This document shows positions 8,301-16,416 of a DNA stretch of 61,050 nt, in pieces. Made by a program: the position numbers and the translations under genes. This stretch comes from Micromonospora matsumotoense (GTDB lineage: Bacteria > Actinomycetota > Actinomycetes > Mycobacteriales > Micromonosporaceae). Positions within the stretch are counted from its first letter, which is position 1. Each line of letters opens with the position of its first letter. Location of the stretch: positions 1 to 61,050 of the forward strand of contig NZ_FMCU01000028.1 of the NCBI RefSeq assembly GCF_900091525.1, read 5' to 3'. Under the pieces are notes generated by a model, which did no database searches, had not been told where the DNA came from, and saw nothing but the letters and a program-made list of their open reading frames with translations.

Positions 8301-11300
8301 TCAGTCGTTCGGCGCTGAGGGCAGCCCGTATCGCTCGCGTTCTTCTGCAGTCAGCGCTCGCGGCTCTAGGTCTTCGACCGACGGCTTCGCGTGGTCACCG
8401 CATACGTCCCAGCTCAGGATCCTGCCGTCGTTATAGGTGACGACGAGGGTATCTTGCCAGGACAGGCTGCGCACTATCCCGCCTGGCGTTTCGAGTACGC
8501 CGATGGGCCGCCCGTCTTGGGTGTGCCAAATATAGAGCGTGTCGTCGGCACTAATGGATGCAAGCATGCCTCCGTCGGGTGACCATATGAGTTGATGGAC
8601 GGCACTTGTATGGCCGACACAACGCATGCCTATACGCTGCTGGGCTAGGTTCCAGATCTCGATCTGGTTGCCGACGACGGCAGCGATTCCGGTGGAGTCA
8701 TTCGACCAGGCCAGGGCCGCCACCTCGCCTTCCCCTTCGGTTCGCCATTGATGAGCGCGGGTGTAGTCGTCTCCTCGCCAGAAGCTCACGCTGTGTTTGC
8801 TGACGACCGCCGCTATCAGGCTTGAGTCTGGGGACCAGGCGAGCGTTCCCGCGCTTTCTTCGCCTCCGTCGAGGACCGCTAGGCGCTGGGCTTTGGTCAC
8901 GTCCCAGACCGAGAGGGACGGTGGTGTCCTGCCGAAGAAGCAATGTGTGTGGACGACCAGCCGTGAGCTGTCGCCGGACCAGGCGAGTCCGTAGACCCAC
9001 GGTAATGGCGTCGATGTTTTTGTGTGTTTCGGGGTTGGTCGTGGACGATCGCCCCACTGTGCTCGTAGGGCACCGGATAGCGCGTCCCACACCGTGATCT
9101 GTTCTTGACTGGCGGTGGCAACCAGGTTACCCAGCGGCGAGTACGCGATCGACATGCAGTTGTCGGTTCCGAGTCTCAGCGGCAGCGTCGCCTCGTCCGT
9201 TTCGATGATCTCCGGCGTCGTTGCCGTCCGCTTCACGGCGGCTCGCTTAAGATCCGGCGACCATGACACTTCTCCTAGGCTACCGGTGGGCAGGCGACGG
9301 AAGCTTCGGCCAACAACATCCCAGATTTCCACGTTATGGAATGAGCTTCCCAGGCCGATTCGCTTGCCATCGGAGGACCACGCGATCGTGCTGATTTGGT
9401 GAGGGCGTGCCCGCCGCTCGACTGTCCGTCCGGTGGCAACGTCGATCAGCGCCACGCGGTGTTGGTGTCGTGTTCGACGCACGCCGTAGGCGATGACGTC
9501 GTCGACGGGCGACCACGCCATTGCTTCGGCCAAACCGGAAGGCGCGCTTACGGCGGCCTGGCCAGTGTCGGTGTCGTAGATCCACAGTGTGCGGACTTCC
9601 CGTGCGGGGGTCGCAGAGCGGCGCATTGAGAACGCCGGAGCGGCTGAGACCGCGAGGCGGATTCCGTCGGGCGCCCAGCACAACACCGGGTCTGACCACG
9701 CTTCCTGCTGTCGCAGGATCTCCGACTTCTGCTCGCCGATGCCGATCACGAGCAGCAGGTCGCCTGAGGCGATGGCCAGCCGGTCACCTTGAGGAGACCA
9801 TGCCGTGGCGTGAACATTCGTGGCCGGGATGCTCGTGACCAACCCGGGGACGTCGTCCTCCAGGCGGTAGACTTCAACGGCTCGGTAGTCGAACGTTCCC
9901 GCGAAGCACGCATCACCGCCCCACGAGAACGAGTCGAACGACGTCAGGAGAGCCCCCCTCCGTCTGCCCAGGTTGCGGCCGTCCGCGACTCGCCACAGCA
10001 TGACACCTCGATCGTGCTCGGTAAGGGCAAGCGTTCCCGTGGAACTGAGCAGGGTGTGCCCGCACGCTTCCATATCAGCGAAAGCGACCTCGGTGAGGCG
10101 GCCGGTGTCGTCCCAGGTGCAGACGCGGCCCATCTTGTCGGCGGTGCGCAGTCCCTGCTTGTCGGGCAGCCAGACTGCGGAGGTGATGCCGGTGGTGTGT
10201 CCGATCTTGAGGCGCCTTGTTCGCGGTGTGGCGGTCAGGGCCCAGCGCGTCATCGTCGCTGCCGGGGTAGGTGGTAGCTCGTGTAGCGCGGTGTGGGCAA
10301 GCGCCACGGCCAGGTCGTGGTCCTGTCGGCGCACCTGCTGCGCGAACTCGGCAACGCGCTCGGACTGTCGGGCGCGGTCCTGGTGATCGGTCTCTTGAGA
10401 GGCGTCGAGTAGCTGGCGGGCTGCGGTGGAGAGGGTCACCTCGGCGGCCAGCGCGAGGGCGTCGGCGAGGGTTTGGCCGCGCAGGAGGTCGTCTGTCTGT
10501 GGGTTCGCTTGCCATGCTGCCGCGCGGTGTTCGAGCCGGGTGATGCGGTGCAGGCGCTCCTCGTTGGCGTTGATCAGAGCGGCGAGCCGGTGCCACTGGC
10601 GGAATAGTGCGTCGTGGGTCAGTTCGAGGCAGGTGCCGTCGTCGACATCGATGATCAGGCGAGCTGCCCTGAACTCCTCAAGGATGTGGGCGGCGGTGGT
10701 ATCGAGGTCGGCTCGGCGGATCGTCCGTCGTACGGTTTCCTTGCCCTCCATGCCGACGCCCCGCAGCAGAGCAGAGTCGATGGCGTGCTGGGGGTACCGC
10801 GCGGTGAGGGATTCGTAGATCTGCTCGGCGTGAGCTGCGATAGCGCCGCCCACCTCGCCGGCCTCTTCGTACTGAGCCACCGTGATGTGTCGGCGGTCGG
10901 ACTGCAGGTGCAGGCGTTGCAGCAGGTGGCTGAGCAGGGGAAGCGCGTCACCGACCGTGGCGTCGGCGGTCATGCGGTCGATGAGGTCGTCCTCGAACGT
11001 GAGTCCTGCAGCCCGCGCGGGTCCCGCGATGGCCTGTCGGATACGGGCCGGATCCAGCAGACCGATGGCCACCGGCCGGACGATGAAGCCGGCTTGCTGC
11101 TCGGTGAGCCGGCGGCGGAACTCAGGCCGGATCGCCACCAGCAAGCGCAGTTCCGGCAACACCGTCAGCGTCCGGGTCAACAGGCCCCACCACTGGACCC
11201 GGTCACGCTCGCCGGTCAGGGTATACAGATCCTCAACCTGATCAACAATGAGCAACACTGGTCCGCGGGCGACGCCGAGGAAGCTCGGCACAACCTGCAG

Positions 11301-11867
11301 CGGGACCTCCGGACAGGCGGCTTCCTCGCGCAACAGCCGCGCCGTCTGCAGCACAGCGGCCGGACCCTCCGCCAATGCCGCGGCGAGGCTCATGAACGGG
11401 TCGGCAGCCGGGCGAAGCGGACCCACCACGGTCCACCGCCGTGGTAGTCCAGCGATGACGCCCGCGCGAATCAGCGATGACTTGCCCACTCCTGAGGGGC
11501 CGACGATAGCGACGATCCGGGTTGCCGGCGCCGGCCCCGAGCGCTCCAGGCGGTGCAGTACGTCTCTTGCCTCGCGGTCGCGGCCAAAGAAGACACTCGC
11601 GCGCTCCACCGTGAACGGCGCGAGGCCAGGGTACGGGCTTTCCGCGCTGCGCCACGTGAACGCCGTTCGGCGGTGCAGGAGGTACCGCCAGCCGAGCCAC
11701 AGAACAACGCAGAGCGGAAGCCACAGGTAGGCGTAGTCAAGAACAAACCGCCACGGACCATGCCAGCTGTCCGTTCGCGCCGTCACAATGTTGATAGCCA
11801 GACCAACGGCGATCGTGCCCAGCAGCGCACCGGACTCGCGACGGTACTCCCCTGGCATCCGCCTCAC
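8301..11867 (-). CDS. Membrane-anchored nSTAND ATPase with C-terminal WD40 propeller(s)
   Basis: The protein has 1188 residues. Two hydrophobic segments (about 14-30 and 45-62) suggest an N-terminal membrane hairpin. A nSTAND1-type module follows: the SPYPGLAPFTVERASVFFGR entry motif, Walker A GPSGVGKSS at 123-131, and Walker B LLIVDQVEDLYTL near 210. From about residue 540 to the end, WD-type repeats recur (AWSPDSSLIAAV, IWSPDGGMLASI, SADDTLYIWHT), enough for at least two propellers. STAND proteins are ligand-triggered oligomerising switches; many act in immunity or signalling. No effector domain is fused, so any effector must be a partner. The GTG at 11867 has a weak ribosome site; ATG 11858 is an alternative. 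Confidence 0.85.
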   Translation of the reverse strand: MRRMPGEYRRESGALLGTIAVGLAINIVTARTDSWHGPWRFVLDYAYLWLPLCVVLWLGWRYLLHRRTAFTWRSAESPYPGLAPFTVERASVFFGRDREARDVLHRLERSGPAPATRIVAIVGPSGVGKSSLIRAGVIAGLPRRWTVVGPLRPAADPFMSLAAALAEGPAAVLQTARLLREEAACPEVPLQVVPSFLGVARGPVLLIVDQVEDLYTLTGERDRVQWWGLLTRTLTVLPELRLLVAIRPEFRRRLTEQQAGFIVRPVAIGLLDPARIRQAIAGPARAAGLTFEDDLIDRMTADATVGDALPLLSHLLQRLHLQSDRRHITVAQYEEAGEVGGAIAAHAEQIYESLTARYPQHAIDSALLRGVGMEGKETVRRTIRRADLDTTAAHILEEFRAARLIIDVDDGTCLELTHDALFRQWHRLAALINANEERLHRITRLEHRAAAWQANPQTDDLLRGQTLADALALAAEVTLSTAARQLLDASQETDHQDRARQSERVAEFAQQVRRQDHDLAVALAHTALHELPPTPAATMTRWALTATPRTRRLKIGHTTGITSAVWLPDKQGLRTADKMGRVCTWDDTGRLTEVAFADMEACGHTLLSSTGTLALTEHDRGVMLWRVADGRNLGRRRGALLTSFDSFSWGGDACFAGTFDYRAVEVYRLEDDVPGLVTSIPATNVHATAWSPQGDRLAIASGDLLLVIGIGEQKSEILRQQEAWSDPVLCWAPDGIRLAVSAAPAFSMRRSATPAREVRTLWIYDTDTGQAAVSAPSGLAEAMAWSPVDDVIAYGVRRTRHQHRVALIDVATGRTVERRARPHQISTIAWSSDGKRIGLGSSFHNVEIWDVVGRSFRRLPTGSLGEVSWSPDLKRAAVKRTATTPEIIETDEATLPLRLGTDNCMSIAYSPLGNLVATASQEQITVWDALSGALRAQWGDRPRPTPKHTKTSTPLPWVYGLAWSGDSSRLVVHTHCFFGRTPPSLSVWDVTKAQRLAVLDGGEESAGTLAWSPDSSLIAAVVSKHSVSFWRGDDYTRAHQWRTEGEGEVAALAWSNDSTGIAAVVGNQIEIWNLAQQRIGMRCVGHTSAVHQLIWSPDGGMLASISADDTLYIWHTQDGRPIGVLETPGGIVRSLSWQDTLVVTYNDGRILSWDVCGDHAKPSVEDLEPRALTAEERERYGLPSAPND

Positions 11868-12069
11868 CTGATCATCGCACTACGAGAAGGCGCCGCCCGC
11901 CAGCACGTGACGAATAGCCGACAGAGACAGCAGCCGTGGCCGGAACTGGGCTCAGGCCCTGACTTAGAAGACAAGAAACTTGTCTGCTCTGCGCGAACCT
12001 GGGGGACACCAGCAACTCACCGCAACTAGGCTCGGCCACGAGTCACGGATCAGCCATGCGGAGGGAAGC

Positions 12070-12435
12070 ATGTTGAGCTCGTCGGAGAAAGAGTCCGTCA
12101 AACAGGCGACACTGGCGCGGATAGCCGCCCAACGCGAGCGTCACCGGCGCCGCCCAATGTTCGTGCGGGTAATCGTCGGTGCTGGTGGCATGCTCCTTTC
12201 CCTCGCGGGTTTGCTGCTGGTGTGGGCGCCGGAGTTCGGTCTGCCGCTGTTGCTGGCGGGCTTCGGGCTGCTTGCCCTGGAGTTCGACTGGGCAGTTCGT
12301 GCGCGGGCCTGGACCGAGTGGCGTGCCCTGCTACTTCGGCAGCGAATCCAAAGGCAACCGCCCGCAGTCAAGATCGCCATGCCGCTTATCATGCTGGTCG
12401 TGGTCGGCGTTGTCGTCTGGCAGGTATTCTTCTAG
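12070..12435 (+). CDS. PGPGW-like small membrane protein
   Basis: This 121-residue protein has a charged N-terminus, two adjacent membrane segments (about 38-55 and 57-75, with LVWAPEFGLPLLLAGFGLLA) followed by LEFDWAVRARAW, and a third segment at the C-terminus (PLIMLVVVGVVVWQVFF). The pattern matches the TIGR02611/PGPGW family of unknown function, although the PGPGW string itself is replaced by APEFG. The ATG at 12070 is preceded by GGAGGGAAGC, a usable ribosome site, and is preferred over the longer frame from 11980. An IS5-group element begins 21 bases after the stop. Confidence 0.65.
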   Translation: MLSSSEKESVKQATLARIAAQRERHRRRPMFVRVIVGAGGMLLSLAGLLLVWAPEFGLPLLLAGFGLLALEFDWAVRARAWTEWRALLLRQRIQRQPPAVKIAMPLIMLVVVGVVVWQVFF

Positions 12436-12456
12436 CGCCTCGAAAAAAAGACGACT

Positions 12457-13427
12457 TAAGAGGTCGCGCAAGTAGGTCAGCGGGGTGAGTCGGGTAGGAG
12501 GCGGGCACAGGCATCAGTGATCATGAAGGTTCCTACGCCTAATGATCACTGGAACGCCTGTGCCCGCTGTCCCAGCATGGCTGAGCGACCCCTTGTGGGA
12601 CCAGTTCGTCGCGCTGCTGCCACTGCGTCCCGCTACCGATCCCACCCATTTGCTGGGCTGTCACCGCCGGCGGATCGCCGACCGGATCGTGTTCGACAAG
12701 TTGCTGCAGGTGCTGCGGTTCGGCTGCTCCTACCAGGGCATCGCCGACTCGACCTGCTCGGCCACCACGATCCGCAACCGCCGCGACGAGTGGATCCAGT
12801 TGGCGTGTTCACCCAGCTCAAGATGATCGCGCTGAACGCCTACGACCGACTCGTCGGGCTGCTGCTGGACGACCTCGCCGTCGACGGGTGCAACACCAAG
12901 GCGCCCGGCGGTGGCGAGGTCGCTGGCCGTTCACCGGTCGACCGCGGCAAGCAAGGCATGAAACGTTCGGTCATGGTCGAGGCCCGCGGCATCCCACTGG
13001 GCCGCGTCCTGGCCGGCGCCAACCGCCACGACTCCCCGCTGCGGGAATCCACCCTGGACCGGCTCGACGACCTCGGCCCGCTGCCCGCCACCATCACCGT
13101 GCACGTGGACTCCGGGTACGACTCCCAGAAGACCCGCGACCTACTCACCGCCCGCAGGCTGACCGGCGAGATCGCCCGCAAGGGCGTCAAAGCCCCGGTC
13201 CAGGCTACCCGGCGGTGGCACGTCGAGCGCACGAACGCCTGGCACAACGCCTTCAACCGGCCGCAACGCTGCTACGAACGCAAAGAAGACGTGGTCAACG
13301 CCTACTTCGACCTCGCCGACGCCATCATCACCATCCGTAGCCTCATCCGTCAGGCATGGATCTTGTACCGGTGGGACACCCGCCCCACCCGCCGACCATA
13401 AAGCCCACCTACTTGCGCGACCTCTTA
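12457..13427 (+). mobile_element. IS5-group (IS427-like) insertion sequence with 21-bp perfect inverted repeats
   Basis: Perfect 21-bp inverted repeats are at 12457-12477 and 13407-13427 (TAAGAGGTCGCGCAAGTAGGT). Between them lies one transposase in two overlapping frames. Flanking bases share TA, consistent with the short target duplication of this group. The right end abuts a minus-strand frame that stops two bases outside the element, so the element probably truncated it. Confidence 0.88.
12542..13401 (+). CDS. IS5-group transposase read through a -1 frameshift
   Basis: The first frame (12542-12826) holds the N-terminal DUF4096-like part (PAWLSDPLWDQFVALLP, then a helix-turn-helix region ending RNRRDEWIQL). 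The catalytic half continues in the -1 frame from about 12805 to 13401. It includes DDLAVDGCNTKAPGGGE (first Asp), HVDSGYDSQKTRDLL (second Asp) and the terminal RWHVERTNAWHNAFNRPQRC (Glu), the DDE core. IS5-group elements commonly make the full enzyme by programmed frameshifting, so the gene is likely functional rather than broken. The frameshift site itself was not proven. Confidence 0.8.
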
Positions 13428-13428
13428 G

Positions 13429-14040
13429 CTACGACTTTGGGGTTCGATCAGCGGCACTGGGCGACCGATGGGTCGCAGTGTGATGTGCCGCTCTCCCGGC
13501 GGCTGATCGAGCCACTGCCCGCCGCAGCTTCCTCATGACGTGATGATGTTGCCACGACTTGCCGAGGGCGACACGACGGAAGGCGTCGATCTCGCGTAGA
13601 TGGGCGTCGTGCACGTACGGGACGAGAGCGGCCTCGCCAGCGTGCGGGCAGGCAGGGTAGCCGATCTCGCGCAGCGGGTGCCCCTCGGGCGGAGCCGGGC
13701 CCTTGGGGTCCCAGCCGACGATGGCGCAGATGCTCTGCGCGGTGCGCCGGATGTGCGGACGGGCGTCGGCCCAAGCCGGCTCGGGGTACACACCGCGCAG
13801 GCTCCACAGGTCGCTGCGGTCGGGCATGGCGGCTATCTGGTCGTGGTCCCGGCCAGCTTGTCGAGCCGGTTGCATAGACTCGCGGCGTCCGGCGATCGCA
13901 ATGTCGTCCGTCAGGGCCGACTCGGTGAGCCACGAGACGGCGTCGCTGTGCTCGGACGGGCTGAGCCCGGCGGCCCACAAGGTGCTGCGCCGGCTCCTGC
14001 CCGCCGACGATCCGGTCCTTGAACGGAGGGCGTGCCGCAC
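13429..14040 (-). CDS. Hypothetical protein, C-terminus probably cut by the IS5-group element
   Basis: Of the three overlapping minus frames here this one has the most protein-like composition (WSLRGVYPEPAWADARPHIR, QSICAIVGWDPKGPAPPEG, YVHDAHLREIDAFRRVALG). No family is recognised. The stop codon is created at the very edge of the IS5-group element, so the normal C-terminus may have been lost. The start is unclear because the first ~25 codons fall in sequence duplicated near 27060-27120, upstream of module copy B. Treat as a probable but damaged gene. Confidence 0.4.
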   Translation of the reverse strand: MRHALRSRTGSSAGRSRRSTLWAAGLSPSEHSDAVSWLTESALTDDIAIAGRRESMQPARQAGRDHDQIAAMPDRSDLWSLRGVYPEPAWADARPHIRRTAQSICAIVGWDPKGPAPPEGHPLREIGYPACPHAGEAALVPYVHDAHLREIDAFRRVALGKSWQHHHVMRKLRRAVARSAAGRAAHHTATHRSPSAADRTPKS

Positions 14041-14124
14041 CAGTAGGAAGTACCGCGTCGCCGACGTGGCAGATCAAGGACACTTCTGGTCGTCGGTACT
14101 TACGCAAGGTTGCATCCATCGCCC

Positions 14125-14466
14125 ATGATGGACGTCGTGTCCAAACGACAGTTGACGGTCTGCGCCCTCATGCTGATGATCGTCTTCTCACTAGTAATGA
14201 TCTCTAGTGGGAGTCTCGATGGCGCTGCGGCCTGGGCAAACATCATCGCGTTACCGGTAGCGATCACCGGCGTCATCTTAACGATTCGAAGCACTAGCGG
14301 TTCACCATCCACGCCTGGCGCTCAAGATCGGGGCACCTCGAGCGGCCCGGCAAAGTCGGGCAGAGACAGTCCCGTCGTCAACCAGGTCGGGTTCAGTGGT
14401 GGGCGTCAGGCTAACGTCGCGGGCGACTACTTCGAGCGAGGCCATGACGATCGCGAGGGCAGGTGA
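14125..14466 (+). CDS. Small two-helix membrane protein with RQANVxGxY tail (module A, gene 1)
   Basis: This roughly 113-residue protein has two hydrophobic segments (LTVCALMLMIVFSLVMISSG and AWANIIALPVAITGVILTI), then a low-complexity Ser/Pro/Gly linker and a C-terminal tail ending QVGFSGGRQANVAGDYFERG. The same GFxGxRQANVxGxY motif opens the next protein. ATG 14125 is chosen because it is conserved in copy B (27220); there is no clear ribosome site and GTG 14137 is possible. The stop overlaps the GTG of the next gene. No named family is recognised; the glycine-rich tail resembles tails on proteins linked to STAND-type conflict systems, which is only an analogy. Confidence 0.65.
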   Translation: MMDVVSKRQLTVCALMLMIVFSLVMISSGSLDGAAAWANIIALPVAITGVILTIRSTSGSPSTPGAQDRGTSSGPAKSGRDSPVVNQVGFSGGRQANVAGDYFERGHDDREGR

Positions 14467-15470
14467 GCGTGGTAGATCGACAAACTGGATTTGGTGGCGA
14501 ACGTCAGGCCAACGTCAAGGGTTCCTACTACGAAGGGAACGTTGATAAGAGCACCCACACGCATCACCATTACGGAAACAGCTCTAGTCCCGACTCTAGC
14601 CAAGACGAGGCAACAGAGTCTGGCCCGGGAAATGGCGCGGCAGCAGCCGCAGGCGGCGGTGGAGTGGGCGTAATCGTCGTTCTTGCTGTCTTGGGCTACT
14701 TCATCCTCGGCGGAGACGAGCCGTTCCCGGCGACATCAGATCCCTGGCCGGGCGAAGTGAAGCAGGAGGCGGTGGTTGCGGCTGCAGCTGACTGGCTCGA
14801 CAAATGCGCCAAGTCAGCGTCTGCGACTCCTGCCAATTGCCCGCAATCCATCGTCGAGACCTCGAACGTCTCCAAAGTCCATTGGAACTTTCACGGCAGT
14901 CCCCTCGAAGCTGCGGTCATCCACTACACGGAAGCAGAGAGCCGCTTCGACATGCTCGGCACCGTTATCGTGACGGCGGACTACACCGCGGCGAAGGAGC
15001 TACGCCGCGTCGTGACGCCAGCAAAGTTCTGGGCCAAGATCAAGTGGGTCGATGGAAAGCTTGACGTCCAGGAGATCAAGGAACACTCGGCCATAGGCGA
15101 CCCCGATATAGTGAAGCAAGATCCCAAGGTGCCATGGGAGCTGGTCGCGGCGAAACTCAGCGACGCGTTCACACACTGCGTGAACCGCGCCAAGTCGGCC
15201 ATGCCCGCCGGATGCCCCGAGTGGAGTCCACCCTCGGGCGCCGAGAAGATCAATTGGTCTTTCACGGGTGATCCACTCCTGACCGCTCGCGCCACCTTCG
15301 ATCCGAAGTTTGCGATCTACCGCGTCAAGGGCACGTACGAGTTGGCCGTGCGCTACAGCTGGCTTGGAACCACGAAGACCGACACTCGCAATCCCACCTA
15401 TGAAGCTTGGATCGCTCCGACATTGGCAGGGCCAGTCGTACTCCAGATCAAGGATACGACCACGGCCTGA
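14463..15470 (+). CDS. Single-pass membrane protein with RQANVxGxYxE head and extracellular domain (module A, gene 2)
   Basis: The protein has 335 residues with GTG overlapping the upstream stop. The N-terminal ~35 residues carry GFGGERQANVKGSYYEGNV and a His-rich THTHHHYG. A Ser/Gly linker and one membrane segment (GVIVVLAVLGYFILGG, about 72-88) follow. The large C-terminal region has four conserved-looking Cys in two similar halves (WLDKCAKSAS..ANC and AFTHCVNRAKSAMPAGC), so it may be a tandem domain with two disulfides outside the membrane. By eye it differs from copy B at about 20 of 335 positions. Function is unknown. Confidence 0.7.
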   Translation: MSVVDRQTGFGGERQANVKGSYYEGNVDKSTHTHHHYGNSSSPDSSQDEATESGPGNGAAAAAGGGGVGVIVVLAVLGYFILGGDEPFPATSDPWPGEVKQEAVVAAAADWLDKCAKSASATPANCPQSIVETSNVSKVHWNFHGSPLEAAVIHYTEAESRFDMLGTVIVTADYTAAKELRRVVTPAKFWAKIKWVDGKLDVQEIKEHSAIGDPDIVKQDPKVPWELVAAKLSDAFTHCVNRAKSAMPAGCPEWSPPSGAEKINWSFTGDPLLTARATFDPKFAIYRVKGTYELAVRYSWLGTTKTDTRNPTYEAWIAPTLAGPVVLQIKDTTTA

Positions 15471-15552
15471 CCACAGCTCCTCGCGGCCGGCGCTGAGACC
15501 TCCCTCTGCGGCAGCGGTCGTGGGCAGCGCGGTCAACGCCTACCGTGGGCTC

Positions 15553-15702
15553 ATGGACGTGACCCGACTTGCCGGTTGTGCCCGTTGCGGCGGGCCCGTG
15601 GTCGTCGCCCGCGAAACGTCTCATCCATCCGGGTGCGCGGTGCAGCACAGCCGGTTCACGGACTGCGGAGCGGGACTTGTTGGCGACTGCGCGCGTCCGT
15701 AA
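15553..15702 (+). CDS. Possible 49-residue Cys-containing small protein
   Basis: A short frame starts ATG at 15553 with CARCGGPVVVARETSHPSGC near the N-terminus, giving a CxxC knuckle and several further Cys. It could be a small zinc-ribbon protein or a fragment of one. No strong ribosome site or partner gene supports it. It lies in the 945-base gap after module A, which is otherwise without a convincing gene apart from the transposase relic at 15950-16118. Confidence 0.25.
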   Translation: MDVTRLAGCARCGGPVVVARETSHPSGCAVQHSRFTDCGAGLVGDCARP

Positions 15703-15949
15703 CGTGATCGACGGCAGGTTCGCGGTGATGCTGTACCGACCCAGGTCGACGGGTCTCACCGTGGCAACTCTTCGCGGCGGGTGGCCGGGCGGGCGGGCCT
15801 CAGATGAGGCCCGCCCCCACCGCGTCTACCGAGGTCCGCGCCGGTACTCGTCTTCTTCGTGCTGGTCGACCATTGCTGCCCACACGTCCTCGTCTACCGG
15901 TGGCGGGGTGAGTGAAAACGGTGTGGCCTGCCCGGGGCCGAGCCCGCTG

Positions 15950-16118
15950 GATGCCTTTGCCTCGCGAACCTGACCTTGCAGCTTGGCGAGCGGTTTTGTC
16001 GATCGACATCCACGCGTAGTCGAGGCTTGATCAAGTCACGGCGGGGCGGCAGCAACGGTTCGACCTCGGCCCACAACTCGTCCGAGACGATCCACGGCGG
16101 ATGCTCACCCCTCCTCAC
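15950..16118 (-). pseudogene. N-terminal scrap of an IS5-family transposase
   Basis: Minus-strand translation begins with HPPWIVSDELWAEVEPLLPP, the standard N-terminal motif of IS5-group transposases, and loses similarity after about 35 residues. No catalytic region or inverted repeats are present. It marks an old insertion or deletion scar in the gap between module A and the large gene at 16417. Confidence 0.6.
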
Positions 16119-16416
16119 GTTCAGACAGAACGATCCTCACGTCCGCCCGGTTACGCCCAACCTCATTGAGTTAGGAGCTGTTAACCGGAAGCACATTCTC
16201 GCCCGCCATCCGTACGGGTCCTTATGTCGCTGGCCCGCGCTTTCCTTGCTAGCGTCATCGCCCGGGACAGCACATCGATGTGCGCCGAACCAGCCGAGGC
16301 GGGGGGATGAAGACAGGTAGGCGATGCCGGTGGCCTGACCGCGCGCCGGCCAGACACGGCGGGTGGTCCCAACGTCCGGCCAAGGCAAAGCGTTCCGGCG
16401 CATCACGGTTCGGATC

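Larger units (their letters stand above)
13960..15475 (+). repeat. Large duplicated segment, copy A (with 27060-28567)
   Basis: From about 14020 on, this segment and 27115-28567 are nearly identical. They contain the same two genes in the same order plus about 100 bp of upstream sequence. Similarity fades further upstream to about 13960. Divergence is mostly scattered base changes and both copies keep all frames open. The copies are in direct orientation about 13.1 kb apart. Confidence 0.9.
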
